DNA of 64,000 nt from Diphasiastrum complanatum. Its lineage: Eukaryota; Streptophyta; Lycopodiopsida; Lycopodiales; Lycopodiaceae. Below the pieces are notes generated by a model. The model was not told the DNA's origin and did not search any database. It worked only from the letters and a program-made list of their open reading frames with translations. Made by a program: the position numbers and the translations under genes. Location of the stretch: positions 6,901,676 to 6,965,675 of the forward strand of contig CM055097.1 of NCBI GenBank assembly GCA_029204225.1, read 5' to 3'. Each line of letters opens with the position of its first letter. The first letter of the stretch is position 1. Positions 10,439 through 19,499 of this stretch are shown here, one piece after another.

Positions 10439-11497
10439 TCAAAGCCTGGTGGAATTACGTTTGTAGCGCTGGGTGACTGGATTTGCCTTTTGGCGACTCA
10501 CATGCATTGCAAAGATGGATTTTGCCATAGTCGATTGTAATCGCAACGGACAATCTAGGCAGGGATGTCCAATGCCACAATTTGAACATAATGCCATGAA
10601 GGCTGTTGGGTTACCTTCGTGTGGGCATTCTGATTTGCAATGTCTTCCGCCACATCCATAGCATCGTATCATTGGCAAAATGCCATCGCCTCGGAGCTGG
10701 ATTGCATAAACTGGTTTACGCTCTTCACTAGGTCCTTCCACATAATATAGTGGAGAACTGTCGTGGGTTTCGGCTCCCGTAGATCTTGGTGATGCACATG
10801 GCGAATGCACAATTGGCGCCAATCTTCGACCTATTATCTTAAAAGTGGGCCCATCTCTTGAAGATGAACTGCTTGGGTGCGCCATCTGCTCAACTTGCTT
10901 GCTTGTTGTCGAGGGTGGATCTTGGTACTTTTGATGCTTTTCTGCTACTGTTGGTTTTGTAACATTAAACGTCTTAGTTGGGCAATTGGCAATGTGATGG
11001 TTCTCGAAACAATATGAACATTGCCCTCTTTGAAGCAGCATTACATTACAAGCAACGACACATGCCTTTGGATCATGTTCTAGATCTCGATCTTGATCCG
11101 TTAAATCATTTTGGTCATCATCCCTTTCTGGTGAAGCTTGTTCTTCTCTTGTCTCTCCGTTATTTTGCAATAGCGTTGTCAAAATTCTTGAACCTCTTAT
11201 TGATGGTAATCCAGATATTTCATCCAACTCAGATTCTGAGTCAGTATCTCGAAAGGCCAACAATGTCGATTCAATTTTCATGGCATCAACAAGAACTTGC
11301 TTCAATGTAGTGTAAGAGGTGAGGTTCTTCATTTGATAGTGAATGTCGCTCCTCAGACCTTGGATAAAGTTCTTGATGATCAACGATGTTGGGATTGGTG
11401 GATGACAGTCCTTTGCTATGTGATAGATCCGATGAAGGTATGCACAAACTGTCTCCTGATGTTGCATGCTAATGCTTGATAGCTGAGTAGTCGACAT
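10439..11497 (-). CDS. Gag-like protein of element C with three zinc-knuckle motifs
   Basis: A 352-residue open frame. Residues about 10-75 (ETVCAYLHRIYHIAKDC..., IIKNFIQGLRSDI) look like the capsid-type retrotransposon gag fold. An acidic linker follows (SPERDDDQNDLTDQDRDLEHD). Then come three Cys/His knuckles: CSYCFENHHIANC, CYGCGGRHCKSEC and CSNCGIGHPCLDC. The spacing is close to the nucleocapsid CX2CX4HX4C form but with one residue fewer around the His. The role would be packaging of element RNA. No stop interrupts the frame, so this gag is better preserved than most retroelement coding in the window. Confidence 0.7.
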   Translation of the reverse strand: MSTTQLSSISMQHQETVCAYLHRIYHIAKDCHPPIPTSLIIKNFIQGLRSDIHYQMKNLTSYTTLKQVLVDAMKIESTLLAFRDTDSESELDEISGLPSIRGSRILTTLLQNNGETREEQASPERDDDQNDLTDQDRDLEHDPKACVVACNVMLLQRGQCSYCFENHHIANCPTKTFNVTKPTVAEKHQKYQDPPSTTSKQVEQMAHPSSSSSRDGPTFKIIGRRLAPIVHSPCASPRSTGAETHDSSPLYYVEGPSEERKPVYAIQLRGDGILPMIRCYGCGGRHCKSECPHEGNPTAFMALCSNCGIGHPCLDCPLRLQSTMAKSIFAMHVSRQKANPVTQRYKRNSTRL

Positions 11498-11635
11498 GTT
11501 GTTTGTGGAAGGATGGATAAATGAATCTCTATGTAAGATTGCTCTTCAAGAGATGACTGATGATGCACAATGTTCCAAATAGTGGTTTTGTTTGGTTTTG
11601 CTGCTTCTTCTTCTTCTTTTTTTTTTTTTTTTTTT

Positions 11636-12110
11636 TTTAAGATTCAAAAAACTGGAGAATCACAAAAAGTCTAGCAAATTGGGGAATCACAAAAAGTCTA
11701 ACAGATTCAGGATTCACAAAAAGCCTACCAAATTTTGGGATTCACAAAAAACTAGGGGTTTTGGTGATTCAAAATACTGGGAGTCAAAAAACTGGGGGTT
11801 TTGGGATTCAAGAAAACTGGGAGTAAAATAACTAGGGGTTTTGGGGAGTCAACAAAACTAAGGGATTTGGGGATTCAAAAAACTTGGGAATTTTGGGATT
11901 CAAGAGAACGTGGGAATTTGGGGAGTCAAAAAACGTGGGGGTTTTGGGATTCAAGAAAAGTGGGAGTCAAAAAACTAGGGGTTTTGGGGAGTCAACAAAA
12001 CTAAGGGATTTGGGGATTCAAAAAACTTGGAAATTTTGGGATTCAAGAAAACGTGGGAATTTGGGGAGTCAGAAAATGTGGGAATCACATATGAGGAAGT
12101 CAAAATACCT
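11636..12110. repeat. G-rich minisatellite with higher-order repeat
   Basis: Variants of a roughly 34-35 bp unit (GGGATTCAAAAAACTGGGGGTTTT-like, written in parts as GGGATTCA, AAAAAACT and GGGGTTTTGGGGAGTC) are repeated about 13 times. A larger block beginning ACTAGGGGTTTTGGGGAGTC recurs at about 11831 and 11973, so a period of about 142 bp is superimposed. It lies in the 5' untranslated part of element C, preceded by a poly-T tract. Confidence 0.85.
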
Positions 12111-12224
12111 GCAAGCACTCTAAAAAGTCTAGAAATAAGCTAGTATGAGTACCGAAAAACTTAATAATATGAGTACCCAAAAACTTAATAAGACGAAACC
12201 AAAAAAATATCCTAAAACCTAATT

Positions 12225-13100
12225 ACTATGAAGAGGGCCCGGGCAGAAGATCTGGAAGGGCTGAGAGCAAGAAGGGTTGGGAGAGGCGGAGGGCGGCACA
12301 GAGAGGTGGCTGATCAGAATCGGGGAGATGGACGGAGATGAGGGAGCGCAAGCAGGTGAGCGAAGCAGCTTTGCAAGGAAGCAGCGATGGAGGGAGGGCG
12401 ACTAGGCAACGATTGGTGGGCTGGCAGGGCGTCAACTCTGCGCTACCACAACGGATTTGGCATCAAACAAAGAACGTGAATGACTTCTCATCCCACTGAT
12501 TCGTCCAACTCTGCTACAATTGTACTCTTCAGCTGTTAGAAAGCTGGTTTACTGGAAGCCAAAAACACCCTTCCTATTCAAGACTCAACCATTTATGTGG
12601 CTAAAAGACTGTTTAGCAAGCTCCCGATTCTTGCTATTGTCTCGCTGGGATACAGCTGCATTACAAACCTACCCTTTTGCCAGGCTTCTAAATGAAGCAA
12701 GGTTTTATATTATGTTGTAGGATACAGACAGTACTAAGAGAAAGACCTTCAAAAAAATCCCTATGTTCCATCTTGCAGGAACCAGAATCCTCAGGTAATG
12801 TGGAAAGATGCTGGGAAGTTGTGAGAGTCGGTCATTCACACCTGGCCCAGTCTTGTTATATGCACTGTAGTAGTCACCAGACTTGAGAGGTTTAAATGGA
12901 GGAAGTTTTGTCCAATGGATGGGAGATAGGAGGTAATTGTTCAGAAGGGGAGAGAGCAGATCAAACAGCAAGAGGGGGAGGGGGTCTAAGAAGGCGGCGT
13001 TGGCTGCAACAATGTGGAGGGAAAGGAGGCGAAGGAGGAGGAGGGCTGTGTGCAGCTGGAGAGCGGGTTGGACTAGGCTGATCGAACAGAGGAGGAATGA
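12225..13100. other. GC-rich segment of element C leader, unexplained
   Basis: This part of element C's 5' region differs in base composition from its surroundings (GC-rich, GGAGG/GGCGG-rich at 12230-12430 and 12890-13100). No protein was recognised in any frame, although 12705-13139 (minus) stays open. It could be captured host DNA or an old insertion. Confidence 0.35.
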
Positions 13101-13417
13101 CTGATCACAAGGGGAAGTAGCAGCCAGTGAAGAGTGCAAAATCAGAGGGGGTGAAGTAGGGGGTGGAGCTCCAATAGAAGGATGGAGTGATGGGCTGGAG
13201 CGCAGCCTAGATGGGCTGTAGTGTTTTCAATCCCCACTCCATCAAGTCGAGTTTGTCTGTGTTTTTTCTGTTTTTTTTTTGTATTTTTAAGATTCACAAT
13301 AGATAAAAATAACAAAACATTCATCAAATAGACACACCGAAATAATGACAAACTAGGAAAGAGAGAAAAAATACAGCAAAAGAAAAAAATGCTAGTTTAA
13401 TGTAGGGACAACATTTG

Positions 13418-13437
13418 GCTCCCCGGAAACGGTGCCA
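13418..13437 (-). promoter_or_regulatory. Primer-binding site of element C (tRNA-Asp-like)
   Basis: The minus strand reads TGGCACCGTTTCCGGGGAGC next to the 5' LTR. It differs at a few positions from the canonical TGGCGCCGTTGCCGGGGA seen in plant Athila/Tat elements (from memory). Confidence 0.72.
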
Positions 13438-13438
13438 A

Positions 13439-13658
13439 TGTTAAGCCAAGAAAAAGACGGGTTTCCCATCTCTTTCCCGGTCGTGTGTAGTACGGGAAGT
13501 GGGCTCGGTCCAACTAGGAGCCTTGGAGATGTTGCCTTTCACCAACTAGCTTAAGATCTGATCATAAAACTGCATTCTAAAAACTAAGCATATCTCACAC
13601 TCACATTACCATGAAGAGAGAGGAAGAGAGATTATGAGGGAGGGAAAGAGAGAAAGCA

Positions 13659-13707
<49 letters not shown>

Positions 13708-14104
13708 TGGGCAGGGTTCTATTAACCTTCGAATGACGGAAATACAAGGAAAATGGTCCCTTTTTATAAGAGTGAGAGTGGAACCTCCTCATCCACCCAT
13801 TGGCTACTGAAGTTCCATCAGGATCACAATCTTGACCGTCCTAATCACTTTGTGTTTCTTGGGTGCAAGTTGTGTTTCTTAACTTAGGAACTTGCAAAAG
13901 CTAAGTTAAAAATATTTTAATTAAATACTAGTGCACATGGCACTTTCTAGCCTAAAGGCCCAATTTATATGCGCAGAATGCCAACTGGTTGCCTGATCCT
14001 AATATTTCCGACTCTCTACCACATTGATGTAGCGTTTGGGTTTACTATAGGAGCCTTTTGCCGACTCTTAGAATATTCCATGTCATTCCTAGAATCAGGC
14101 AACA
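13439..14104 (-). repeat. 5' LTR of element C (right copy)
   Basis: 666 bp, matching 8744-9470 across its length with differing GA tracts (here 13662-13695) and a short duplication of GTGTTTCTT near 13850-13880. The element-C transcript would start here on the minus strand. Confidence 0.82.
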
Positions 14105-14369
14105 CATGCAAACCTGGTCTAGGACAGTGCTACAGCATAAAAGAAAGGGATAGAAGCTGTCAGACAGCCGTGGAAGGTGGTTGCCCTGCTTTTTGGTCAT
14201 CTTCCTTTCCTTTGCATGCTTTCTATTGGCTGGAAAATATGTTTGTTCATTGCAGGCTGGAAACAGCTCTTTCCTTGGTGGCAAACCATCTGGAAGCCGG
14301 GAGTTTTACTGCCATAAGGAGTCCGCGATGGCAGATGGAAGCGAGCCACACACACACTCTCTCTCTCAC
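14105..14369. other. Element B internal remnant
   Basis: Short stretch between element C and the LINE fragment. No coding was recognised. It ends in (CA)n(CT)n-like sequence just before the LINE frame begins. Confidence 0.45.
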
Positions 14370-14840
14370 AGGGTTGTTCCCTCTCACCAGTCCTCTTTGG
14401 CTTGTATATTGATGAGTTAGAGAGAGTCATTACACAGGATGGTGGTACTAGCTGCAGGCTTGGTGACATCTTCATTGCTATCCTCCTTTATGCCGATGAT
14501 GTGGTATTGGTCTCACTGACCAGAGAGGGTCTACAGCGACAGTTGGACTGCTTACATGAGTTTTGCACCAGATGGGGCCTAGGGGTAAACATTGGGAAGA
14601 CCAAGGTTATGGTCTTCAACACTTCGAGAGCATTCATGCAGCGACAGGAGCTTACTTTGGGTGGGCAGATTCTAGAAGTGGTCCCTTCCTACACATACCT
14701 GGGGGTCCTTTTCTCAGGTCCTACTTTTAGCATGAGACAGGCCGCTACCACTCGACTGGGGAAGGGACATGCCTCCCTTGTTCAGCTAGAGCGATTTTGT
14801 TTCCGGAAGTCCATCCAGCTAATTGAATTCGTTCTAGGTC
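14370..14840 (+). pseudogene. LINE reverse transcriptase fragment
   Basis: Plus-strand frame starting mid-domain with QGCSLSPVLFGLYIDELER. It then has the catalytic LLYADDVVLVS motif, the thumb-side WGLGVNIGKTKVMVF, and YTYLGVLFSGPTFSMRQAA. It is truncated on both sides: no fingers region or endonuclease upstream, and the frame leaves recognisable homology after about LVQLERFCFRKS. Closest visible relatives are the LINE RTs at 23.5-24.1 kb (plus) and 18.2-18.6 kb (minus). It lies within element B, so it is a fragment acquired after or with B. Confidence 0.85.
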
Positions 14841-15559
14841 GGTTAAGATTCCCACTCGTTCTTTCCAATTTCTAAATCTTTCAACGTAAGGATTATTAGG
14901 GCAAGGCCTAAAATCCTTTCTAGTGACCGAAAAGATTCAGAAAAGGGGGAATTCAGAAATTCTTGAGAACTTGGCATAGTATCAATGTGATTTCTTGGAA
15001 GGTAATTGGAACTACCCAAACACCTTGGACGATGTCACATGGAAGGCTTAACAATCATAATCATGGGTAACTGATTATGAATATTGAGTTGACCCCATGT
15101 AAAAATCTTTTTTTGATCTATACGGGTCATTTTAAGAGATAAAGCATTCTATGACCAAAAAAGATTATTTTCAATCCAGTTGGAAGATGTAAGGGAAGGA
15201 ATTTTACAAAATATTTTTGTACGAATAGAAAGTTACTGACTACAAATCCGATTGATTGGTATCAGGACTAGGAGATTCTATCACAAGAAATGGTTTCTTG
15301 AAACTTGTAATCAACTTGATCTTAGTGAGAACTAGGATCCGGGAGATGTTGATGCAAGGAAAGAATTCCCTCTTAATGACTTTACAGATTGGGTAAGATC
15401 TGTGCAGATATGCTATGTAGTGAATCATAGTGGGATGATGATTTCTTTGCACAAGTTCTTAATCCTGTGGATCCACTCTGTGCTCCTTGAATTGAGTTTA
15501 TAAGCATGCATAAATTAGTCATGAAACATAGGCATATTGTTGAGAATTGTTTGAAGGCA
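14841..15559. other. Element B internal remnant, no gene seen
   Basis: AT-rich sequence between the LINE RT fragment and the right LTR of B. No conserved coding was recognised on either strand. Confidence 0.45.
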
Positions 15560-16058
15560 ATTTCTCACAGACCATTAGGGTGTATCTTGGACATTGGGGA
15601 TGGACCTAACTTGGATAATAGTTGAATAGGGCTGTGTGGATTGATGACCACTCTGCATGCAGTACTAGCATGTGTGTTGCATTCATGCCTGGGTGTGAGT
15701 GTGCATTCACTATGCTTTTGCATGAGTCTTAGCCTATTATGGGATAGGTGTATTCCTACATGCAATAGACATGCATGATTTGATAGATTGCTGCTTTCAT
15801 GTGAATTCCGTGCATGGGTAGGTAGGGTGGGTTCTACACTCTATATATACGCCCACTAGTGTCTATGTGAATTGTGGAGAGTTCTATGACTATATGTTGT
15901 CGGATTGGGAAGCATATTTGATCGGATTTGACTTTCTCCCTGTTGCTTGATGGCGAGATCCATATTGATCTAGGGTTTGGTTGGGAAGGTTTGGTCTACT
16001 GCAATCTCTCTCTTGTTATTGGTACTCTAGTTTGGTTTTGATCTCTGTGGGCATTTTA
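15560..16058 (+). repeat. Right LTR of element B
   Basis: About 499 bp matching the left LTR from CATTAGG onward. The first bases (corresponding to 5477-5500 in the left copy) are altered or deleted. It ends GGCATTTTA and is followed by AATAC, the target duplication. Confidence 0.82.
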
Positions 16059-16063
16059 AATAC

Positions 16064-16344
16064 CATGATAACCGATGACCTTGGTGACGAAGCTGTTGAG
16101 AAGAGAGAAGAGCTATACGTGGACAACTTGAAAATGGAAGACTCATCACCCTCTAAATGAACATAATCTGCCTGAAAATAGCCTCAACCTGAAGTGGTAT
16201 AACAACAAACTTAGCAAGGATAATGTGGTGAGCACCAAGCCTCCACTGCATACATGACCGTAGGCGAAACAATGGTGTCAAACAATCTATATTTACTTGG
16301 GGCAACATGATGATGCTTCTTGAAGCAGAACCACTCAAGACTAA
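16064..16344 (-). pseudogene. LINE ORF2 fragment, right arm split by element B
   Basis: Minus-strand sequence coding HHIILAKFVVIPLQVEAIFRQI, closely related to HQIILAEFAVPPLQVEAIFR at 24.3 kb (plus strand). The DNA phrase ACCATGATAA.CGATGACC..GGTGA.GAAGCTGTTGAGAAGAG is shared with 26.26-26.31 kb. The fragment is interrupted by element B, 5 bp duplication AATAC, and continues at 5476 and below. Its 5' end abuts the (GT)n(GA)n array. Confidence 0.75.
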
Positions 16345-16345
16345 T

Positions 16346-16424
<79 letters not shown>
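16345..16424. repeat. (GT)n(GA)n array, (CT)n tail of LINE
   Basis: (GT)n 16345-16370, then (GA)n to about 16424. Immediately to the right comes GCTTTATTAACGTCTCTTGG, the minus-strand 3' terminus of the LINE at 16.4-22.0 kb. Read on the minus strand this is a LINE end followed by (CT)n then (AC)n. Confidence 0.88.
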
Positions 16425-16425
<1 letters not shown>

Positions 16426-16639
16426 TTTATTAACGTCTCTTGGACACCCGTGGGTGCATAAGACCAAAAAGAAAATATGTACAAGCAACAGCGGGAGCAT
16501 CATCCATAGGAGGACGTGGCCGTAAAATGCTATAAACTAGCTACGAATGAAAGTAGAACAAAGCAGAAGTGAAATAAGAGCACAACCCGGGCCAAGTATA
16601 ACAGAAGAACTACAGAAAAAGTACCAATGCCCACAACCC

Positions 16640-17567
16640 GGGCCAGGTGGAGAATAAGTACATATCAGCGAAAGTAAGTGTGAAGTGTTTGCTGAGTGGA
16701 CCGTACAGTGGGCCCCGATGGAGGCGAGTGCCGACTACATCTGGGCTTTTTCCACGGTGGCACAGCGATAGGAATCTCATCATCGGAATCATCAGCATGT
16801 GCTCGAGTCCGAAAGAAGCCAGTGAGAAGCAGCTGCCGGGAGTCTAACCCTAGGTGATCTGGTACAGGCAGATGAGACTGACGGAGAGTAAACATCTCAC
16901 GAACAAGAAGTCCCAAGCAACGAGCATCCGGATAGGAGACAAAACTGCGAAGTGTATGCGGGCCATCACGAAAGAGACAATAATACCTCCCCCGTATCTC
17001 ATAATACAACGGATATCGGAGGACGAAATGGGCTTCATCTTCCACCTCATGCAACGAGCACAAGCGACATAGACGACGCTCCCGGGGGATATCCCATGCA
17101 CTTGGGCCAGGTGGAGAATAAGTACATATCAACAAAAGTAAGTGTGAAGTGTCCGCTAAGTGGAGTGTACAGTGGGCCCTGATGGAGGCAAGTGGCAACT
17201 ACATTTGGGCTTTTTCCGCGGTGGCACCAGGATAGAAATCTCACCGTCGGAGTCATCAGCATGTGCTCGAGTCCGAAAGAAGCCAGTGAGAAGTAGATGC
17301 TGGGAGTCTAACCCCAGGTGATCTGGTACAGGCAGATGAGACTGATGGAAGTAAGCATCTCACGAACAAGAAGTCCCAAGCAACAAGCATCAGGATAGGA
17401 GACAAAACTTTGAAGTGTATGCGGGCCATCACGAAAGAGACAATAATACCTCCCCCGTATCTCATAATACAACGGACATCTGAGGAGGAAATGGGCTTCA
17501 TCTTCCACCTCCTGCAACGAGCACAAGCGACATAGACGACGCTTTTGGGGGATATCCCATGCACGAC
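16640..17567. repeat. Tandem duplication of the LINE 3' region, 464-bp period
   Basis: GGGCCAGGTGGAGAATAAG starts at 16640 and again at 17104, and similarity continues through the whole unit (shared AAGTGTGAAGTG, GGTACAGGCAGATGAGACTGA, ACGAAAGAGACAATAATACC, ATGGGCTTCATCTTCCACCT). A shorter third echo of ACAACCCGGGCCA lies at 16583. Both units encode the LINE C-terminal knuckle on the minus strand. Confidence 0.88.
16665..17198 (-). pseudogene. LINE ORF2 C-terminal zinc-knuckle domain, duplicate copy
   Basis: The minus-strand frame contains RRLCRLCSLHEVEDEAHFVLRYPLYYEIRGRYYCL. The final Cys of the CX2C...H...C knuckle has become Tyr here (LRYP instead of LRCP). This is the downstream half of a tandem duplication and so would not be read in frame with the first unit. 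Confidence 0.75.
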
Positions 17568-17612
17568 CGGCCTCAATAGCAAGCTGATGAGAGGAAATGC
17601 ACAACTGCCCAA
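17300..17612 (-). pseudogene. LINE ORF2 C-terminal zinc-knuckle domain
   Basis: The minus-strand frame has RRLCRLCSLQEVEDEAHFLLRCPLYYEI, the typical C-terminal CX2C..H..C motif of plant L1-like ORF2 proteins. YCLFRDGPHTLQSFVSYPD follows. It lies in order after the RT and connection region. Confidence 0.78.
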
Positions 17613-17742
17613 GACGATAGCGCAGGCCGTGTGATAGGGGCTGTGAGAGATAGAGCGGGCAACAATGGCAAACCAGAAGGATCAGAGAGAGGAAGTGTGT
17701 CTGGTAATAGGTCAGTCGAGTGCAGGAAGGTGGGAGGGAGGG

Positions 17743-18252
17743 CTAAGTTTGCTGCATATATCGACAGAATAAATAGCCTCGGATATGTGAATGCGTACCA
17801 CGAGGAAGATCTATGATAGAGATGCCCAAATGTCGTAAGAGATCAGACGCCTGCTGGTACCAGGAGAGCTTGGCATGGGGATTAATTAGGACACGTGAAG
17901 AAGTAACCGCAGGAACTATGTATCTATTCGGGTGAGATGCACGGATCTCCTGAATTCGTTGAAGAAAAAGAATAAGGCGGAAAAAGCCCTCAAGGATGAT
18001 CGGAGGAGTAGCAAACTTAGCACATAGGATATCATGAGGGGTGGTAGTCTTGCCACGTATCATGCGACCCAACATAGTGGCCTGAATGCGGGAAATGCTT
18101 GCCCAGTCCCGGAAAGAAAGTCCTGGCAACCAGATCTCGGAGGCATAGATGAAACCACCCTCGAACTGGACCAATGCTGAAAGACCGGAGGAAATGTGCA
18201 CAAATGCAGCCTGGCGGAAACCAAGAAGGGGTGCAGTAAACAGGACTCCCAA
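17743..18252 (-). pseudogene. LINE ORF2 region between RT and knuckle
   Basis: 169-residue frame starting GVLFTAPLLGFRQAA. It contains FRDWASISRIQATMLGRMIRGK and DILCAKFATPPIILEGFFRLILFLQRI. The plus-strand LINE at 24.11-24.39 kb has the same string of features (SEWANISRLQITMLSYMIRSK, IILAEFAVPPLQVEAIFR). It joins the RT frame with a one-step frame change near 18255. Confidence 0.75.
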
Positions 18253-18258
18253 GTAAGT

Positions 18259-18597
18259 TTAAGAGGCAACAATGTCAACTTCCTGGCCGTCATAGAAGAA
18301 TTGATAATTGTGAAGGCTTTGTCGATTGGTGTTGAAAATCATGATCTTCGTCTTTTTTAAATTAACAAAGAGACCCCAATCAGCACAAAACTGATGTAAG
18401 ACCTGTAAGTGACACTGCAACCCTTTTGGTGAGGGAGAAAGCAGGACAATGTCATCAACATAAAGCAGAATGGGGATGAGCAAATGAGCCAGCGGGCAAC
18501 CATCTCCACCTTCTTCACAAATGAGGCGCAGAATAGTGGCGTACAATTTGGCCATGGTATGACCAATCATAATAGTGCGATAGTTGTGGACATTCAT
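18259..18597 (-). pseudogene. LINE reverse transcriptase (core deleted)
   Basis: The frame contains NYRTIMIGHTMAKLYATIL, an RT finger-region motif, directly followed by LICEEGGDGCPLAHLLIPILLYVDDIVLLS with the catalytic YVDD, then WGLFVNLKKTKIMIFN. The plus-strand LINE at 23.3-23.9 kb has well over 100 extra residues between these two motifs, including QGCSLSP. The palm region between them is missing here, so this RT could not work. Confidence 0.82.
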
Positions 18598-18668
18598 GGC
18601 ATCACCTGCTTTAAGAATGAGGTGAAGGAGATTGGTGGCCCAAGGTATGGGGCGGTTGAATCAGCGAG

Positions 18669-19463
18669 CTAGGAAAGGAGAGGCGAGTTTGGCAACTGGT
18701 TTGAGGAGCTCGGCTGAAAGGAGGTCAATGTCAGATGACGTACGATTGTTCTTGAGTTTGCAGATGGTGGCTTCCACCATGTCAGAAGCAAAGAGGTCAC
18801 AGTGGGTAGTACGAGAAGAAAGAGAGATGGAAGGGTGAGCAGTTGTATATAGGTTGGTTGCACATTGACCCAGGATCGAAGAGGGATGGGTGCAATGGAT
18901 AGGGGCTTATAAAGAAAGATCTTCCAAAAAGTAGCCGAGGAAGCAGAGTGGATGGAGCGAAGGAGGTAGGAGGAATGCGAAGAAAAGTGGGCCACTTTCT
19001 TTTTACGGAGAAGGGATCGAAGCTGCTTTTCCGCGGAAGAAGAAAGTGTAGAATTGGAGAGTTTGAGGAACTCGACATATTTTTGGAAGAAAGAACAATG
19101 GTTGTCATACCATTTATTATGGGTACGACGATGAGAAGAGAAGCGACGAGGGGGTGCAATGGCATGAGCGGCAGTAGTGAGGGCGTGTGTCAAGAAGGCT
19201 TGGGTAGTGACAGGAGGAAGGAGAGTGGTCCAGAAGACAAGAGACATAGGCAACATAGGCCTGGGATTGATGAGGAGGTATACAATAGCGGATGGGGCGA
19301 ACAAAGAGGGAAGGTGGACTTGGCGTTGGGGAGAAGGAGAGGTAGAGTAGAGAGTGATCAGAGCACCGAGGTGGAGATGGTGAAGGATGCCAGGCGGGGC
19401 AATAAAGTAGAAGATGCAATGAAATAGTCCACTACGATGTGACCGCCACCAAATGGGTGGCAA
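18669..19463 (-). pseudogene. LINE ORF2 endonuclease-RT linker region
   Basis: 264-residue minus-strand frame between endonuclease and RT, with RRTHNKWYDNHCSFFQKYVEFLKL and LRSLLRKKKVAHF. That is the basic, Trp/Tyr-containing linker usual in plant L1 ORF2 (WYD..C near the start). No catalytic motif is expected here. The frame stays open for nearly 800 bp. Confidence 0.65.
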
Positions 19464-19499
19464 GTATATTTAGAGGAGGATGGCTAGTGAAGAAGACCG

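Larger units (their letters stand above)
8744..14104 (-). mobile_element. LTR retrotransposon C, gag-only (Ty3/gypsy-like, Tat/Athila-type primer site)
   Basis: LTRs at 8744-9470 and 13439-14104 share the start TGTTAAGCC and end CAACA. Near-perfect target duplications flank them (CATGT 8739-8743, CATGC 14105-14109). On the minus strand the sequence next to the 5' LTR (13418-13437) reads TGGCACCGTTTCCGGGGA, close to the tRNA(Asp)-type primer site used by plant Tat/Athila elements. Coding is limited to a gag-like frame (10439-11497) and a Pro/Ser/Thr-rich continuation (9696-10265). No protease, RT or integrase is visible. It lies within element B, so it is a later insertion. Confidence 0.85.
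5477..16058 (+). mobile_element. LTR retrotransposon B (host of nested insertions)
   Basis: LTRs lie at 5477-5999 and about 15560-16058. Both carry the same ordered phrases (CATTAGG..GTA.CTTGGACATTGGGGA, GGACCTAACTTGGATAATAG, TAGCATGTGTGTTGCAT, GATCTAGGGTTTGGTTGGGAAGG). A perfect 5-bp duplication AATAC flanks the element (5472-5476 and 16059-16063). A degenerate initiator-tRNA(Met) primer site (TTGGTATTATAGCCT) follows the left LTR at 6000, giving + orientation. The span of about 10.6 kb is mostly later insertions: A (6083-8290) and C (8744-14104). No gag-pol of its own was recognised in the remainder, apart from a LINE RT fragment at 14.4-14.8 kb. LTR divergence and the start lost from the right LTR suggest an old element. 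Confidence 0.85.

Noticed and set aside
11592-12123. Repetitive WDSRK/GFWDSQK-like protein over the minisatellite
   Set aside because: The unit lacks TAA/TAG in these frames by composition. The unit length is not a steady multiple of three, and there is no sign of a real start or of conservation.
12226-13139. Possible host gene inside element C
   Set aside because: Frames at 12226-12435 and 12705-13139 stay open mainly because of GC-rich composition. No motif or splice pattern supported a gene; kept only as a low-confidence segment.
14045-14475. Overlapping open frames at 14.05-14.48 kb on both strands
   Set aside because: Only the plus-strand LINE RT frame from about 14370 shows conserved motifs. 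The others are shadows.
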